Positions 24,716-33,775 of a stretch of 64,000 nt of DNA are shown piece by piece. How positions within the stretch are numbered: position 1 is the stretch's first letter; each line of letters opens with the position of its first letter. Source of the DNA: Rossellomorea aquimaris TF-12 (lineage in GTDB: Bacteria > Bacillota > Bacilli > Bacillales > Bacillaceae_B); contig NZ_LQXM01000030.1 of NCBI RefSeq assembly GCF_001648555.1, positions 124,001 through 188,000 on the forward strand, given 5' to 3'. The position numbers and the translations under genes were made by a program. Below the pieces are notes generated by a model. That model made no database searches, was not told the DNA's origin, and saw nothing but the letters and a program-made list of their open reading frames with translations.

Positions 24716-27700
24716 CTAGATAAACACTTCAATTCTATTAGAGTCCTCATTTAATGCATTCTCTAGAACGTCGCGTTTCATTCTCATACCACTTGTACGA
24801 TATCGGTTGGAAATGGAATCAACGGATATTACTTCACCATTCACTTTGATTAATTCCGTTTCTCGGTTTAGGTGGTAAATGAATGTTACAGGACGGTTCA
24901 TAAACTTAAACTCAAAGGTTAAACCATCAAACTTCTCTGGGAGAACAGGATCGATGATGAGATCTTGTCCTTCTTGGCGAATTCCCAGGCAGTTGGTGAT
25001 TAATTGGTTCATGTAGATTCCCGGTCCGCTGGAGTAGATTCTCCATCCTCCTTTTACAGGGACAGTTCCATCCCTCAGCTCGCTAAAGCGTTCTTGTGCT
25101 TCATATCGAGTGTTAAATTTACCATCTGAGCTACTGAAGTAAGAATTACTTTGTCTTCTTTCAGCGTTTGGCACTACTTCTTTTAACCCAACAGGATTAA
25201 TGATTTCAAGACCCTTCCACACTTCTTCCTTATTTCCAAGCTTCGCCATGGCTTCGACAAATCGAATGTGGGCGTGAACGTATTGGAGGCCAATTTCTCT
25301 TCCGAAATTCGCAGCTTGCTCCGCTCGCTTGAAGTGTGTGCTTACTCCACCTTTATAATTGGCAGGACGGTTCATTAATCGAACTCCGTCAGGACAATAG
25401 AGATGCTCCTTCACTAATTTGTAATGGGATTCTGCTTGTTCCTTAGTAAATAATTCTGAAATAATACTGCGGTTCATTGGCAGAAGTCGATACTCAATAC
25501 CCGTTTTAGTGTCAGTCGGGTGAAGCATTAATTCTGCATGAGCTGGATCTTCCATATAAACAAAGCCTGGAATAACATCATTTTGCAAAATATAACGGTT
25601 AAAATCTGTCTGAATTCCTGATGCAAGGGCTTTGAACTCTGACGCTTCTTCATTACGCACTCCATGGAGAATGTTAGCCAGCTGATTTAATACTTGATAG
25701 GTCAGAGCTACCGTCCAGCTACTTGCCATATACTTTTTAAGTTGTGAATTGGCTGGTTGAAGGGTGTCGTCCCAATCTCCATCCCCGTAGGATGACAGGT
25801 GTGTATCGTGCAAGAAATGTTCTTTAATATAGTCGATTTCTTTCTGAATATGGTGTAATAACGTTTCTTTCCCCTCAGAAAAACCAAAGCCATCACGGAT
25901 GGTATATGGAATTTCTTCCTCCAAAATGCTGTAATCATTTGTTGCTTTAATATAGTCACTCACTACTTTTAACGGCCAAACAATAATGTCACCATGGCTA
26001 TCATCCTGCTGAATGTTAAAGTAGCGGTCAAACATGAACCATTGTGGCCAATTTCCGTTGTCTTCATATTGATGAGAATAAACGGTTTTGATGATATCTT
26101 TTACACTTTTGTAGTTGTGAGTGGCCATAAAGTACTCAGTTGGTCCCTGGCACACATCGCGGGTTCCCCAAGCTGCTCCGCCGTATTGCTCCAATCCATG
26201 TGGCACGGAGAAATGGACAAGCATATTGTGTGTGTACCACCATGCCAGTGAATTGACTTTGGCCAACTCACCTGGAACCTCACCATTTTGAGAAAGTGAA
26301 AATCCATTCATCACCTGATGATAGTACTGACGATAACGTTCGATTTCAGCTTTCATGTCACGTTTTTCAAACTCTCTTTCTTCTCCGTGAAGAAGACCTT
26401 GAATGGTCATGTTCCATTCTGATGAGGCAGTTAAATCCAGTACACATAGAGAGGCACTCCCCTCTTTTACATGATGAGCCAATTTCCCTTCGTTTTCTAC
26501 GGTCAATTCTGCTCCATCTACTTTAATCTTATAAGAAAGATTTGGGTATGTTTCGCTGCTTTCAGATTGAGCATTAGCAGATATAGACAAGATGTCCCCA
26601 TCTTGATCAATTGTATAAGGGACTTCATATTCATTATTGTTCATCGTCATTTGATTTGTCACAAGATAACGGTACTGTTTTCCATCCTTAGAGCGTACAT
26701 TCAGTTGTACTTCAGGAGAATCAACCGTCGTATAATTAGTGATAACGATGGTATCGGTTTTTGTTTTATAGTACCAACGGGCATAATTAAATCCCAGTTC
26801 AAACAGGGAAGGCATCGTTAATAATCGATATACTCCCTCGATTTCAACATAAATGCGTTGACCCGATGTTTTCATGACATTTAAATGATTACGCGTATTC
26901 GTCAGCATCTTGTTAAAGGATGTATTTCCTATTACCAACTGGGAGTTAAATACTCCATACATAAAGGAAGTGGACGTCATTGTTCCTTCTTTAAGCTCGT
27001 GATTTCCACCAGACATAAGAATATGTCCGTGGGGGCGTTCCACAACAAGCTCTTTTTCTTTCAAGACAATATGCTCGTGAGTGTTGGTAAAGAAGGAAAG
27101 TAATTGGTTACCATCCCACTCTTCCGTGTGACGCTCTGGAAAGAGAGCTTCTATGTCTTCTTTAGACATTTCTTCTGTTTTCAAAGGCTCACCCATTTCC
27201 GGTGATAAAGCCACTTTTTCCAGAGGAGGTGGGAAGTTTTCTTTTAGCTCCTGCGTTTGCTCCCAAGCATTTTTGATCTCCTGTTGGAATTCCAAATTCG
27301 TGATGGCATCCGAATGATTCTCTTTAAATAGGCCGTAGAAAACAAAATGATTTTCTCCTGATAATCGAACTTTTTCTGATTGTAGGGCCGTATAGGCAAA
27401 TTCATATTGATAGATTTCGTTTGCTAATGAAGGCTTTGTTAAAATTTCTGGTTTATTTGTTTCCTTATAGGATAGACCAAAAAATTGGAACCCGTCGGTT
27501 GAATATCCGACTGTCTTTCCCATGGATCCCTGTTGCATATAGGGGAAGCCACTCGTCTGTGGCTGATTTTGGCGAGAACAGAAGACATATCCTTTTTGTT
27601 CATCTTCAAACACTTTGTGATCAATGTATTGAGACATATAGGCTTCATTTGAGCGGACACCGCCTTTATCTGCCAATCCAAGATCCTGTCCATAAATCAC

Positions 27701-28045
27701 ATCTATCTCTACATCCTGTCCATCTACCATAACATCCCAGAACCAAGTTCCGTTTTGTGATAAAGTAAACGTTACTTCATAGGAAAGTTCCTCATGATTT
27801 CCTGACCACTTCACTTGTGATGCAGAAAATTGAACCTTGCTAGCAGATTGAACCCCGGTCAATGGAACAAATTCTATTCCTGATGGTTGATAGATTCGTA
27901 AGTAAAGATTGTTTAACGAACCATCGATTGGATTCGTCAACAATTGATTGATCATGGTAGATGTATGCTTTATTTCAAAAAGATCGCCACTATTTAAAAA
28001 GATGAATTGAAGATCACCGGATGTAATGGTATGTGTTGAATTCAT
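24716..28045 (-). CDS. GH94 phosphorylase, 1,2-beta-oligoglucan phosphorylase (SOGP) type
   Basis: 1109 aa. Two beta-sandwich N-terminal regions are followed by the (alpha/alpha)6 barrel, with GGAAWGTRDVCQGPTEY, NGNWPQWFMFD and the DGDWDDT segment that holds the catalytic Asp of GH94. Cellobiose and chitobiose phosphorylases are about 800 aa, whereas 1,2-beta-oligoglucan phosphorylases such as Listeria innocua Lin1839 are about 1100 aa, and that enzyme is also encoded next to a GH3 glucosidase and a sugar-binding ABC system. Predicted reaction: phosphorolysis of sophoro-oligosaccharides to alpha-glucose 1-phosphate. No signal peptide, so cytoplasmic. Nineteen bases after GH3, with GAGGGG as ribosome-binding site. 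Confidence 0.85.
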   Translation of the reverse strand: MNSTHTITSGDLQFIFLNSGDLFEIKHTSTMINQLLTNPIDGSLNNLYLRIYQPSGIEFVPLTGVQSASKVQFSASQVKWSGNHEELSYEVTFTLSQNGTWFWDVMVDGQDVEIDVIYGQDLGLADKGGVRSNEAYMSQYIDHKVFEDEQKGYVFCSRQNQPQTSGFPYMQQGSMGKTVGYSTDGFQFFGLSYKETNKPEILTKPSLANEIYQYEFAYTALQSEKVRLSGENHFVFYGLFKENHSDAITNLEFQQEIKNAWEQTQELKENFPPPLEKVALSPEMGEPLKTEEMSKEDIEALFPERHTEEWDGNQLLSFFTNTHEHIVLKEKELVVERPHGHILMSGGNHELKEGTMTSTSFMYGVFNSQLVIGNTSFNKMLTNTRNHLNVMKTSGQRIYVEIEGVYRLLTMPSLFELGFNYARWYYKTKTDTIVITNYTTVDSPEVQLNVRSKDGKQYRYLVTNQMTMNNNEYEVPYTIDQDGDILSISANAQSESSETYPNLSYKIKVDGAELTVENEGKLAHHVKEGSASLCVLDLTASSEWNMTIQGLLHGEEREFEKRDMKAEIERYRQYYHQVMNGFSLSQNGEVPGELAKVNSLAWWYTHNMLVHFSVPHGLEQYGGAAWGTRDVCQGPTEYFMATHNYKSVKDIIKTVYSHQYEDNGNWPQWFMFDRYFNIQQDDSHGDIIVWPLKVVSDYIKATNDYSILEEEIPYTIRDGFGFSEGKETLLHHIQKEIDYIKEHFLHDTHLSSYGDGDWDDTLQPANSQLKKYMASSWTVALTYQVLNQLANILHGVRNEEASEFKALASGIQTDFNRYILQNDVIPGFVYMEDPAHAELMLHPTDTKTGIEYRLLPMNRSIISELFTKEQAESHYKLVKEHLYCPDGVRLMNRPANYKGGVSTHFKRAEQAANFGREIGLQYVHAHIRFVEAMAKLGNKEEVWKGLEIINPVGLKEVVPNAERRQSNSYFSSSDGKFNTRYEAQERFSELRDGTVPVKGGWRIYSSGPGIYMNQLITNCLGIRQEGQDLIIDPVLPEKFDGLTFEFKFMNRPVTFIYHLNRETELIKVNGEVISVDSISNRYRTSGMRMKRDVLENALNEDSNRIEVFI

Positions 28046-28064
28046 TCTATTCCCCTCTTTTCGT

Positions 28065-30230
28065 CTATTTTACTAATGTGAAGGATTGTTCCGTTCCTTC
28101 TTTACTATTTGGACCAACATAGGCAATGAATTTCCCTGGGTCACTTTCAAATTGTAAATCTGAATGATGATAGCGAAGCTGTGGTTCTGTAAGGGTAAAG
28201 GTCAACTTCTTTGATTCTCCTGGTTCAAGGACCACTTTCTCAAAATCCTTTAGCTCTTTTAAAGGTCTAACCACTTCGCCACTCACATCCCGTATATAAA
28301 GCTGCACGGTTTCTTCCCCTTCCCTGGAACCATTATTGGTTACGGTAACAGAGACTGTTATCGGTTGGTCTGGTGTCATCACTTCTTCTGATATCGCCAT
28401 TTCACTATAAAAAAATGATGTGTAACCTAAACCAAATCCAAATGGAAACAAGGGATCGTTCGGTATATCCAGGTATTGTGAGACATAGCGCACCTGTGCA
28501 TCTGGTGCACCTTTTGGTCGCCCTGTATTGAAGTGATTATAGTAAACAGGAACCTGTCCAACACTAAATGGAAATGACATTGATAGTCTTCCTGATGGAT
28601 TTTCATCTCCATATAATAGGTCAGCAACCGCGGCTCCACCTTCTGTTCCAGGATACCAAGCTTCCAGTACCCCATCTACTTGGTCAATCACACCATGTAA
28701 ATCGAGTGGTCTACCATTGAAAAGAACGGCTACCATTGGCTTGTTCAGTTTCTTCAAATGCTGAATCAATTTGAGTTGAGCATCTGGTAGTTTAATATTC
28801 GCTCTACACCCAGCTTCTCCACTCATTTCAGAATCCTCTCCAAGTGCAAGGACGATCAAATCTGCGTCTTTCGCCACTCTCTCTGCTTCATGCAATTGCT
28901 CTTCTGAAACCGTTTCAATCCCAGACCCTTTTGCTAATGTAAGCTGAGATGACTCCACTTTCATTTTCATTCCTTCCCTTAACGTCACTGCGTCTTCTTT
29001 AGACCCTAACCATGACCACGGACCTAAGATATCGCCACTTTGAGCAAAGGGACCAATGAGTGAAATCTTCTGTTTCTTATTTAAAGGTAAAACGTTCTCA
29101 TTTTTTAATAGCACACAAGACTTAACAGCTAGCTTACGGGCAATATCACGGTGTTCTGCGCTCATCACAATTTCTTGTTCAAGCTTCTCATCTGCACCAC
29201 GATAAGGATTTTCGAACAACCCAAGCCTTTCTTTAAGTTCTAATATACGTAAAACGGCTTCGTCGATTATTGTTTCATCCACTACTTTTTCGGCTACCAG
29301 TTCTTTTAAATAGTTCACGTAGGTGGCTGTCATCATTTCGATATCAATACCTGCTGTAATGGATTTAAGGGCCGCTTCCTTTTCATCCTCTGCTACACCG
29401 TGGGGAATCATTTCTTTTACAGCTCCCCAGTCGGAAATAAGAACACCATTAAAGTTCATTTCTTCTCTCAGAATAGAACGCATGAGCTTCTTGTTTCCCG
29501 TGGCAGGAATACCAAGTACTGTATTAAAAGCAGCCATCACCATTTCACAGCCTTCAGCTAGTGCTGCTTTATAGGCCGGAAGATAGGTTTCACGAAGTTC
29601 TCTCTCTGACATATCAACCGTGTTATAATCACGACCCCCTTCAGCTGCTCCATAGGCGGCAAAATGCTTGACGCATGCTGCAACACGATGGAGATCATGA
29701 GTTAAATCGCTTCCTTGAAACCCTCTTACATAAGCCCTGGCAAATTGGCTGTTTAAATAGGAATCTTCACCGGTTGACTCCATCACTCTCCCCCAACGAG
29801 GATCCCGAACGAGGTCTACCATTGGAGCAAACGTGACGTGAACACCTGATACTGACGCTTCTTTAGCAGCAATTTCTGCGCTCTTTTCCGTTAATTCCAA
29901 GTCCCAAGAACAACCAATCCCAAGAGGAACAGGAAAGATGGTTTTAAAACCGTGAACAATATCAGACATAAATAACAAAGGAATACCCAGTCTATTTTCT
30001 TCTATATGAGTGCGCTGAATATTAATTATTTCCTTTGCACCTGACGCACCAAGAACGGAGCCACTATTCATCACAACTTCTTCGTCTATGCCCATATTAA
30101 CCATAGGACCTGTAATTTGCCCTTGATCACTTGCCCCTTTAAAGAAAGGAGTCGCCAGCTGTGTAAGCTGAGCAATTTTTTCATCCAAGGTCATTTGACC
30201 AAGTAATACAGTGAGTTTATTTTCATTCAT
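28065..30230 (-). CDS. GH3 beta-glucosidase
   Basis: 721 aa. GH3 N-terminal barrel with KHFAAYGAAEGGRDYN and nucleophile Asp in GVLISDWGAV, an alpha/beta domain (LKNENVLPLNKKQKISLIGPFA ... ALGEDSEMSGEAGCR) and a fibronectin-III-like C-terminus (NGSREGEETVQLYI). No signal peptide: an intracellular exo-beta-glucosidase, probably acting on sophorose or short beta-1,2 oligomers given the operon partner. ATG 30230 has GGAGG in front; the frame is open to 30245. Transcribed from the promoter/operator at 30267-30325, divergent from the ABC transporter operon. Confidence 0.93.
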   Translation of the reverse strand: MNENKLTVLLGQMTLDEKIAQLTQLATPFFKGASDQGQITGPMVNMGIDEEVVMNSGSVLGASGAKEIINIQRTHIEENRLGIPLLFMSDIVHGFKTIFPVPLGIGCSWDLELTEKSAEIAAKEASVSGVHVTFAPMVDLVRDPRWGRVMESTGEDSYLNSQFARAYVRGFQGSDLTHDLHRVAACVKHFAAYGAAEGGRDYNTVDMSERELRETYLPAYKAALAEGCEMVMAAFNTVLGIPATGNKKLMRSILREEMNFNGVLISDWGAVKEMIPHGVAEDEKEAALKSITAGIDIEMMTATYVNYLKELVAEKVVDETIIDEAVLRILELKERLGLFENPYRGADEKLEQEIVMSAEHRDIARKLAVKSCVLLKNENVLPLNKKQKISLIGPFAQSGDILGPWSWLGSKEDAVTLREGMKMKVESSQLTLAKGSGIETVSEEQLHEAERVAKDADLIVLALGEDSEMSGEAGCRANIKLPDAQLKLIQHLKKLNKPMVAVLFNGRPLDLHGVIDQVDGVLEAWYPGTEGGAAVADLLYGDENPSGRLSMSFPFSVGQVPVYYNHFNTGRPKGAPDAQVRYVSQYLDIPNDPLFPFGFGLGYTSFFYSEMAISEEVMTPDQPITVSVTVTNNGSREGEETVQLYIRDVSGEVVRPLKELKDFEKVVLEPGESKKLTFTLTEPQLRYHHSDLQFESDPGKFIAYVGPNSKEGTEQSFTLVK

Positions 30231-30266
30231 TGGTAGAACCTCCAAATTAAGGTTTTCTTGCTTAAA

Positions 30267-30325
30267 TTGAAACGTTTCGATTAACAGTTGAAAAGAATTA
30301 TAAAGGTAAATGATGAACCCGTCAA
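30267..30325 (-). promoter_or_regulatory. Promoter and LacI-type operator of the GH3-GH94 operon
   Basis: Minus strand TTGACG - 17 bases - TATAAT (30325-30320, 30302-30297). The palindrome GAAACGTTTC lies at 30269-30278 (extended TTGAAACGTTTCGA at 30267-30280), about 10-20 bases after the predicted start of transcription, where a bound LacI-type protein would block elongation. Confidence 0.88.
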
Positions 30326-30443
30326 CTTAATATTATCAATCTATCAACCCAACAAAAACCTTGATAAACCAATCTTAACAGTCAAAAAATTATAGGTATC
30401 ATTTGGTAAATAACTTAAAAATCTAGTATTTTTCAGAAAAGTA

Positions 30444-30493
30444 TTGAAAGCGTATTCATGTTTGATTATAATATAGTCATCGAAACGTTTCAA
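30444..30493 (+). promoter_or_regulatory. Promoter and LacI-type operator of the ABC/GH13/lacI operon
   Basis: TTGAAA (30444-30449) - 17 bases - TATAAT (30467-30472), followed by GAAACGTTTC at 30482-30491 (TCGAAACGTTTCAA extended), overlapping the first transcribed bases. A 120-base leader follows before the binding-protein gene. Confidence 0.9.
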
Positions 30494-30614
30494 TAATAGT
30501 TGATAAGTTTAAATATTTATTTTCCTGGTATCCTTTTCAGGACAATAAATCTTATCAGCACTGATTCAAAATTTTTTAATAGGGTTTTAAACTAATAGAA
30601 ATGGAGATGAAGGT

Positions 30615-31850
30615 ATGAAAAAGAAAACATGGTCTTTCTTAATGATTTGTGTACTTGCGTTATCTACTGTATTAGCAGGTTGTGGTGGCGGAAGCGACTC
30701 AGAGGATGGGAAGAAAACAATCACAGTTTGGGCAATGGGTGAAGAAGGTAAAAAGCTTAGTAAACTTGCTGACAAATTTGAAAAAGAAAACACAGATATT
30801 AATGTAAAGGTACAAGCAATTCCTTGGGAAACAGCTCATGACAAACTGTTAACTGCTGTGGCGTCAAAAAATGGTCCTGATGTTCTTCAATTAGGAACAA
30901 CTTGGGTGCCGGAATTTGCAGATGCAGGTGCACTACTTGATCTAACTCCTTACTTAAAGGATTATCCGGATTTCAAACCTGAGAATTATTTCGCAGGTTC
31001 AGCAGACTCTATGACATATGATGATCAAGTTGTTGGTATACCTTGGTATATTGACACTCGTGTTCTTTACTACCGTACAGATTTATTAAAAGAAGCAGGA
31101 TACGATAAAGCCCCTGCTACTTGGGATGAAATGAAAGATGCAGCGAAGAAGTTAAACGACAGAGGCGACGACGTGTACGGTCTTGATATCGACCGCAACG
31201 ACCAAATCACACCGTTTATCTTTGCTTGGCAAAATGGATATGAATTTGAAGGTAAAGATAAGATGAATTTCGATAGTCCTGAATTTAAAGAAGCAATGGA
31301 ATACTATACAAGCTATTTTAAAGAAGGAATCAGCCCTACTACTGAAGGAATGGATATTGTCCAAGCGTTTAAAGACGGCGTGAAGCCAATGTTCTTCAGT
31401 GGTCCATGGATGATTAATATCATTAATGACCAGGCTCCTGATCTTAAGGATAAATGGGCAGTAGCTGTTATGCCGAAGAAAGAAAAGAACACTTCAAGCA
31501 TGGGTGGAGCCAACTTCTCTATCTTCCATAATTCAGAGAATGTAGATGAATCACTTAAGTTTATTTCTTTCGTAAATGAAGTGGACACACAAATGGAATG
31601 GCTGGAAATGTCTAATACCCTTCCATCAAGAAAAGAAGCATGGGAAGAGCCTAAATTAAAGGACGATCCTCTATTATCTGTTTTTGGAGAACAGCTGAAA
31701 TCTACTAAAGCATCTCCTCAAATTAAAGAGTTTGAAAAAATTGCACAGGAATTCCTTTCAACGATTGAAAGAGTAACTGTTGGCGACGCTGACTTAGACA
31801 AAGAATTAGAGCAGTTTAATAAAAAAGCACAAGAAATGGTAGAAGAGTAA
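30615..31850 (+). CDS. Sugar ABC transporter substrate-binding lipoprotein
   Basis: 411 aa. Lipoprotein signal with lipobox LAGC (Cys23), then a family-1 solute-binding fold (ITVWAMGEEGKKLSKLADKFEKEN, DVLQLGTTWVPEFADAGALLDLTPYL, GIPWYIDTRVLYYRTDLLKEAGY). Anchored on the outer face of the membrane. By context it captures beta-1,2-gluco-oligosaccharides, like Lin1841 of L. innocua. First gene of the operon; a hairpin after the stop probably raises its level over the permeases. Confidence 0.93.
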   Translation: MKKKTWSFLMICVLALSTVLAGCGGGSDSEDGKKTITVWAMGEEGKKLSKLADKFEKENTDINVKVQAIPWETAHDKLLTAVASKNGPDVLQLGTTWVPEFADAGALLDLTPYLKDYPDFKPENYFAGSADSMTYDDQVVGIPWYIDTRVLYYRTDLLKEAGYDKAPATWDEMKDAAKKLNDRGDDVYGLDIDRNDQITPFIFAWQNGYEFEGKDKMNFDSPEFKEAMEYYTSYFKEGISPTTEGMDIVQAFKDGVKPMFFSGPWMINIINDQAPDLKDKWAVAVMPKKEKNTSSMGGANFSIFHNSENVDESLKFISFVNEVDTQMEWLEMSNTLPSRKEAWEEPKLKDDPLLSVFGEQLKSTKASPQIKEFEKIAQEFLSTIERVTVGDADLDKELEQFNKKAQEMVEE

Positions 31851-31919
31851 ACAGAATCATTCAAGACGAAAATAAATGAAACAAACGCTTCTATTATGAA
31901 GTTATAGTAAAGTACATTT

Positions 31920-31965
31920 GGAGTTACAGGCATATGGATCACACCTTTGCCTGAGCTCCATTTTT
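31920..31965 (+). terminator. Intra-operon hairpin after the binding-protein gene
   Basis: GGAG..CAGGCA / TGCCTG..CTCC followed by ATTTTT, in the 161-base gap between binding protein and permeases. A partial terminator or RNA-stabilising 3' hairpin, as is common in such operons. Confidence 0.65.
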
Positions 31966-32011
31966 AGCAAGCTGACCTTTACGAAGCGTAGTTTTAGTTA
32001 GGTGGGATATC

Positions 32012-32911
32012 ATGGGCAATGGATTTAAATTCAATAAAAACAATAAACATCCATATGTGTTTATAGCTCCTGCGGTTATTATATTGACTGTCTTTAGTAT
32101 CATTCCGATCATAGTAGCATTCTTTATAAGCTTTACAGACCTTGACTTAAAAGGCCTAGCCGATTGGTCCAACATCAGTTTCATCGGATTTGAGAATTAT
32201 TCAAAGTTGATAACGGATGATTTATTTCATAAGTCGATCATCAATACATTGTTTTATGTTGTTATCGGTGTTCCCCTTGTCATTATATTCTCATTGGGAA
32301 TCGCCTTATTGCTGAACTACGGAACAAGCTCGTTGTTCAAAGTGTTTCGGGGCGTATACTACATGCCTTCTATCACAAACATCATTGCCGTTGCAGTGAT
32401 TTGGGGATTTCTTTACAACACAGAGTACGGATTATTTAACTACCTATTATCACTATTGGATGTGGATAAAATTCCTTGGTTAGGAGAGCCAACGATTGCG
32501 AAACTATCGTTGATTGTTTTAGCCGTATGGAAGGGAATCGGAATCAATATGATCATTTTCCTTGCTGCATTACAAGGAATTCCAAAATCCTATTACGAGG
32601 CTGCTGAAATGGATGGGGCCAATCGATTGCAGGTATTATTTAATGTAACGATCCCATTATTGAGATACGCAACTTTCTTCGTCACGATTACCACCTTAAT
32701 TGGTTGGTTACAATTCTTCGAAGAACCATTTGTAATGACAAACGGTGGTCCATTAGATGGGACAATCTCAATGGCCCTATTCATCTACAAAAAAGGCTTC
32801 CAATTTAGTGAATTTGGTTATGCTGCAGCTGGTTCCTTTATTTTATTTATCTTTATCATTCTTATTACGTTATTTCAATTCAAGCTTAGAAAATCTGATA
32901 CAGAATATTAA
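32012..32911 (+). CDS. Sugar ABC transporter permease (MalF type)
   Basis: 299 aa, six membrane segments, with the ATPase-docking EAA loop EAAEMDGANRLQVLFNVTIPLL near residue 195. Pairs with the next gene to form the channel. No ATPase gene is in the cluster; in Bacillaceae a shared MsmX-type ATPase usually serves such importers. Confidence 0.95.
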   Translation: MGNGFKFNKNNKHPYVFIAPAVIILTVFSIIPIIVAFFISFTDLDLKGLADWSNISFIGFENYSKLITDDLFHKSIINTLFYVVIGVPLVIIFSLGIALLLNYGTSSLFKVFRGVYYMPSITNIIAVAVIWGFLYNTEYGLFNYLLSLLDVDKIPWLGEPTIAKLSLIVLAVWKGIGINMIIFLAALQGIPKSYYEAAEMDGANRLQVLFNVTIPLLRYATFFVTITTLIGWLQFFEEPFVMTNGGPLDGTISMALFIYKKGFQFSEFGYAAAGSFILFIFIILITLFQFKLRKSDTEY

Positions 32912-32944
32912 GTCTGAAAATTTATTAGTATCGGGGCTGAAACA

Positions 32945-33775
32945 ATGAAAGCAAATACAATGAAACGAAAAACCGAAAAAACGCTAGTTACCTTACTCAT
33001 GATTCTTGGTGGAATCCTGGTGTCCATTCCTTTCATATGGATGATTTCAAGCTCATTCAAGCCTGAAAGTGAAGTCTTGCAAATCCCACCTACCTTGTTC
33101 CCAGAGAATCCTACATTGGAAAACTATTTTAACTTATTTGAAAGCATGAACTTTGGGGTGTATTTAAGAAATACCCTTGTGATCGTCTTATTTTCCTTTT
33201 TAGGATTATTCTTTAATGCTATGGCTGGTTATGGATTTGCCAAGTTTCATTTTAAAGGGAAGGATAAAATCTTTTACCTTGTGTTAGCCACTATGATGAT
33301 TCCTGCACAAGTTACGATGATTCCAGTTTATTTGATTTTAAATGAAATGGGCTTAACGAATACAATGGCCGGGATTATCCTGCCGGGTCTGGCAGCAGCA
33401 TTTAGTATCTTTCTATTTAGGCAGTTTATGACCACGATTCCAACTGACTTAATTGAAGCGGCTCGTTTAGATGGAGCAGGAGAATTCTACATCTTCTTTA
33501 AACTAATTGTTCCGATTGCAAAGCCAATCTTTGCTGTACAAGGAATTCTAACGTTTATTGGTGCTTGGAATAGCTTCTTATGGCCGTTAATCATTGCTAA
33601 TGACGAAAGCCTCTATACCCTATCAGTAGGACTTTCTTTGCTTCAAGGACAATATGCAAATAACTTCGGCTTACAAATGGCTGGTGCTGCCTTCATGGTG
33701 GTTCCTATTATCATCATCTTTTCCTTCTTCCAGAAGTATATCGTTGAAGGATTCACCATGTCGGGGATTAAATAA
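32945..33775 (+). CDS. Sugar ABC transporter permease (MalG type)
   Basis: 276 aa, six membrane segments, EAA loop EAARLDGAGEFYIFFKLIVPIA. Starts 33 bases after the first permease; its stop codon overlaps the start of the GH13 gene by one base, so translation is coupled. Confidence 0.95.
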   Translation: MKANTMKRKTEKTLVTLLMILGGILVSIPFIWMISSSFKPESEVLQIPPTLFPENPTLENYFNLFESMNFGVYLRNTLVIVLFSFLGLFFNAMAGYGFAKFHFKGKDKIFYLVLATMMIPAQVTMIPVYLILNEMGLTNTMAGIILPGLAAAFSIFLFRQFMTTIPTDLIEAARLDGAGEFYIFFKLIVPIAKPIFAVQGILTFIGAWNSFLWPLIIANDESLYTLSVGLSLLQGQYANNFGLQMAGAAFMVVPIIIIFSFFQKYIVEGFTMSGIK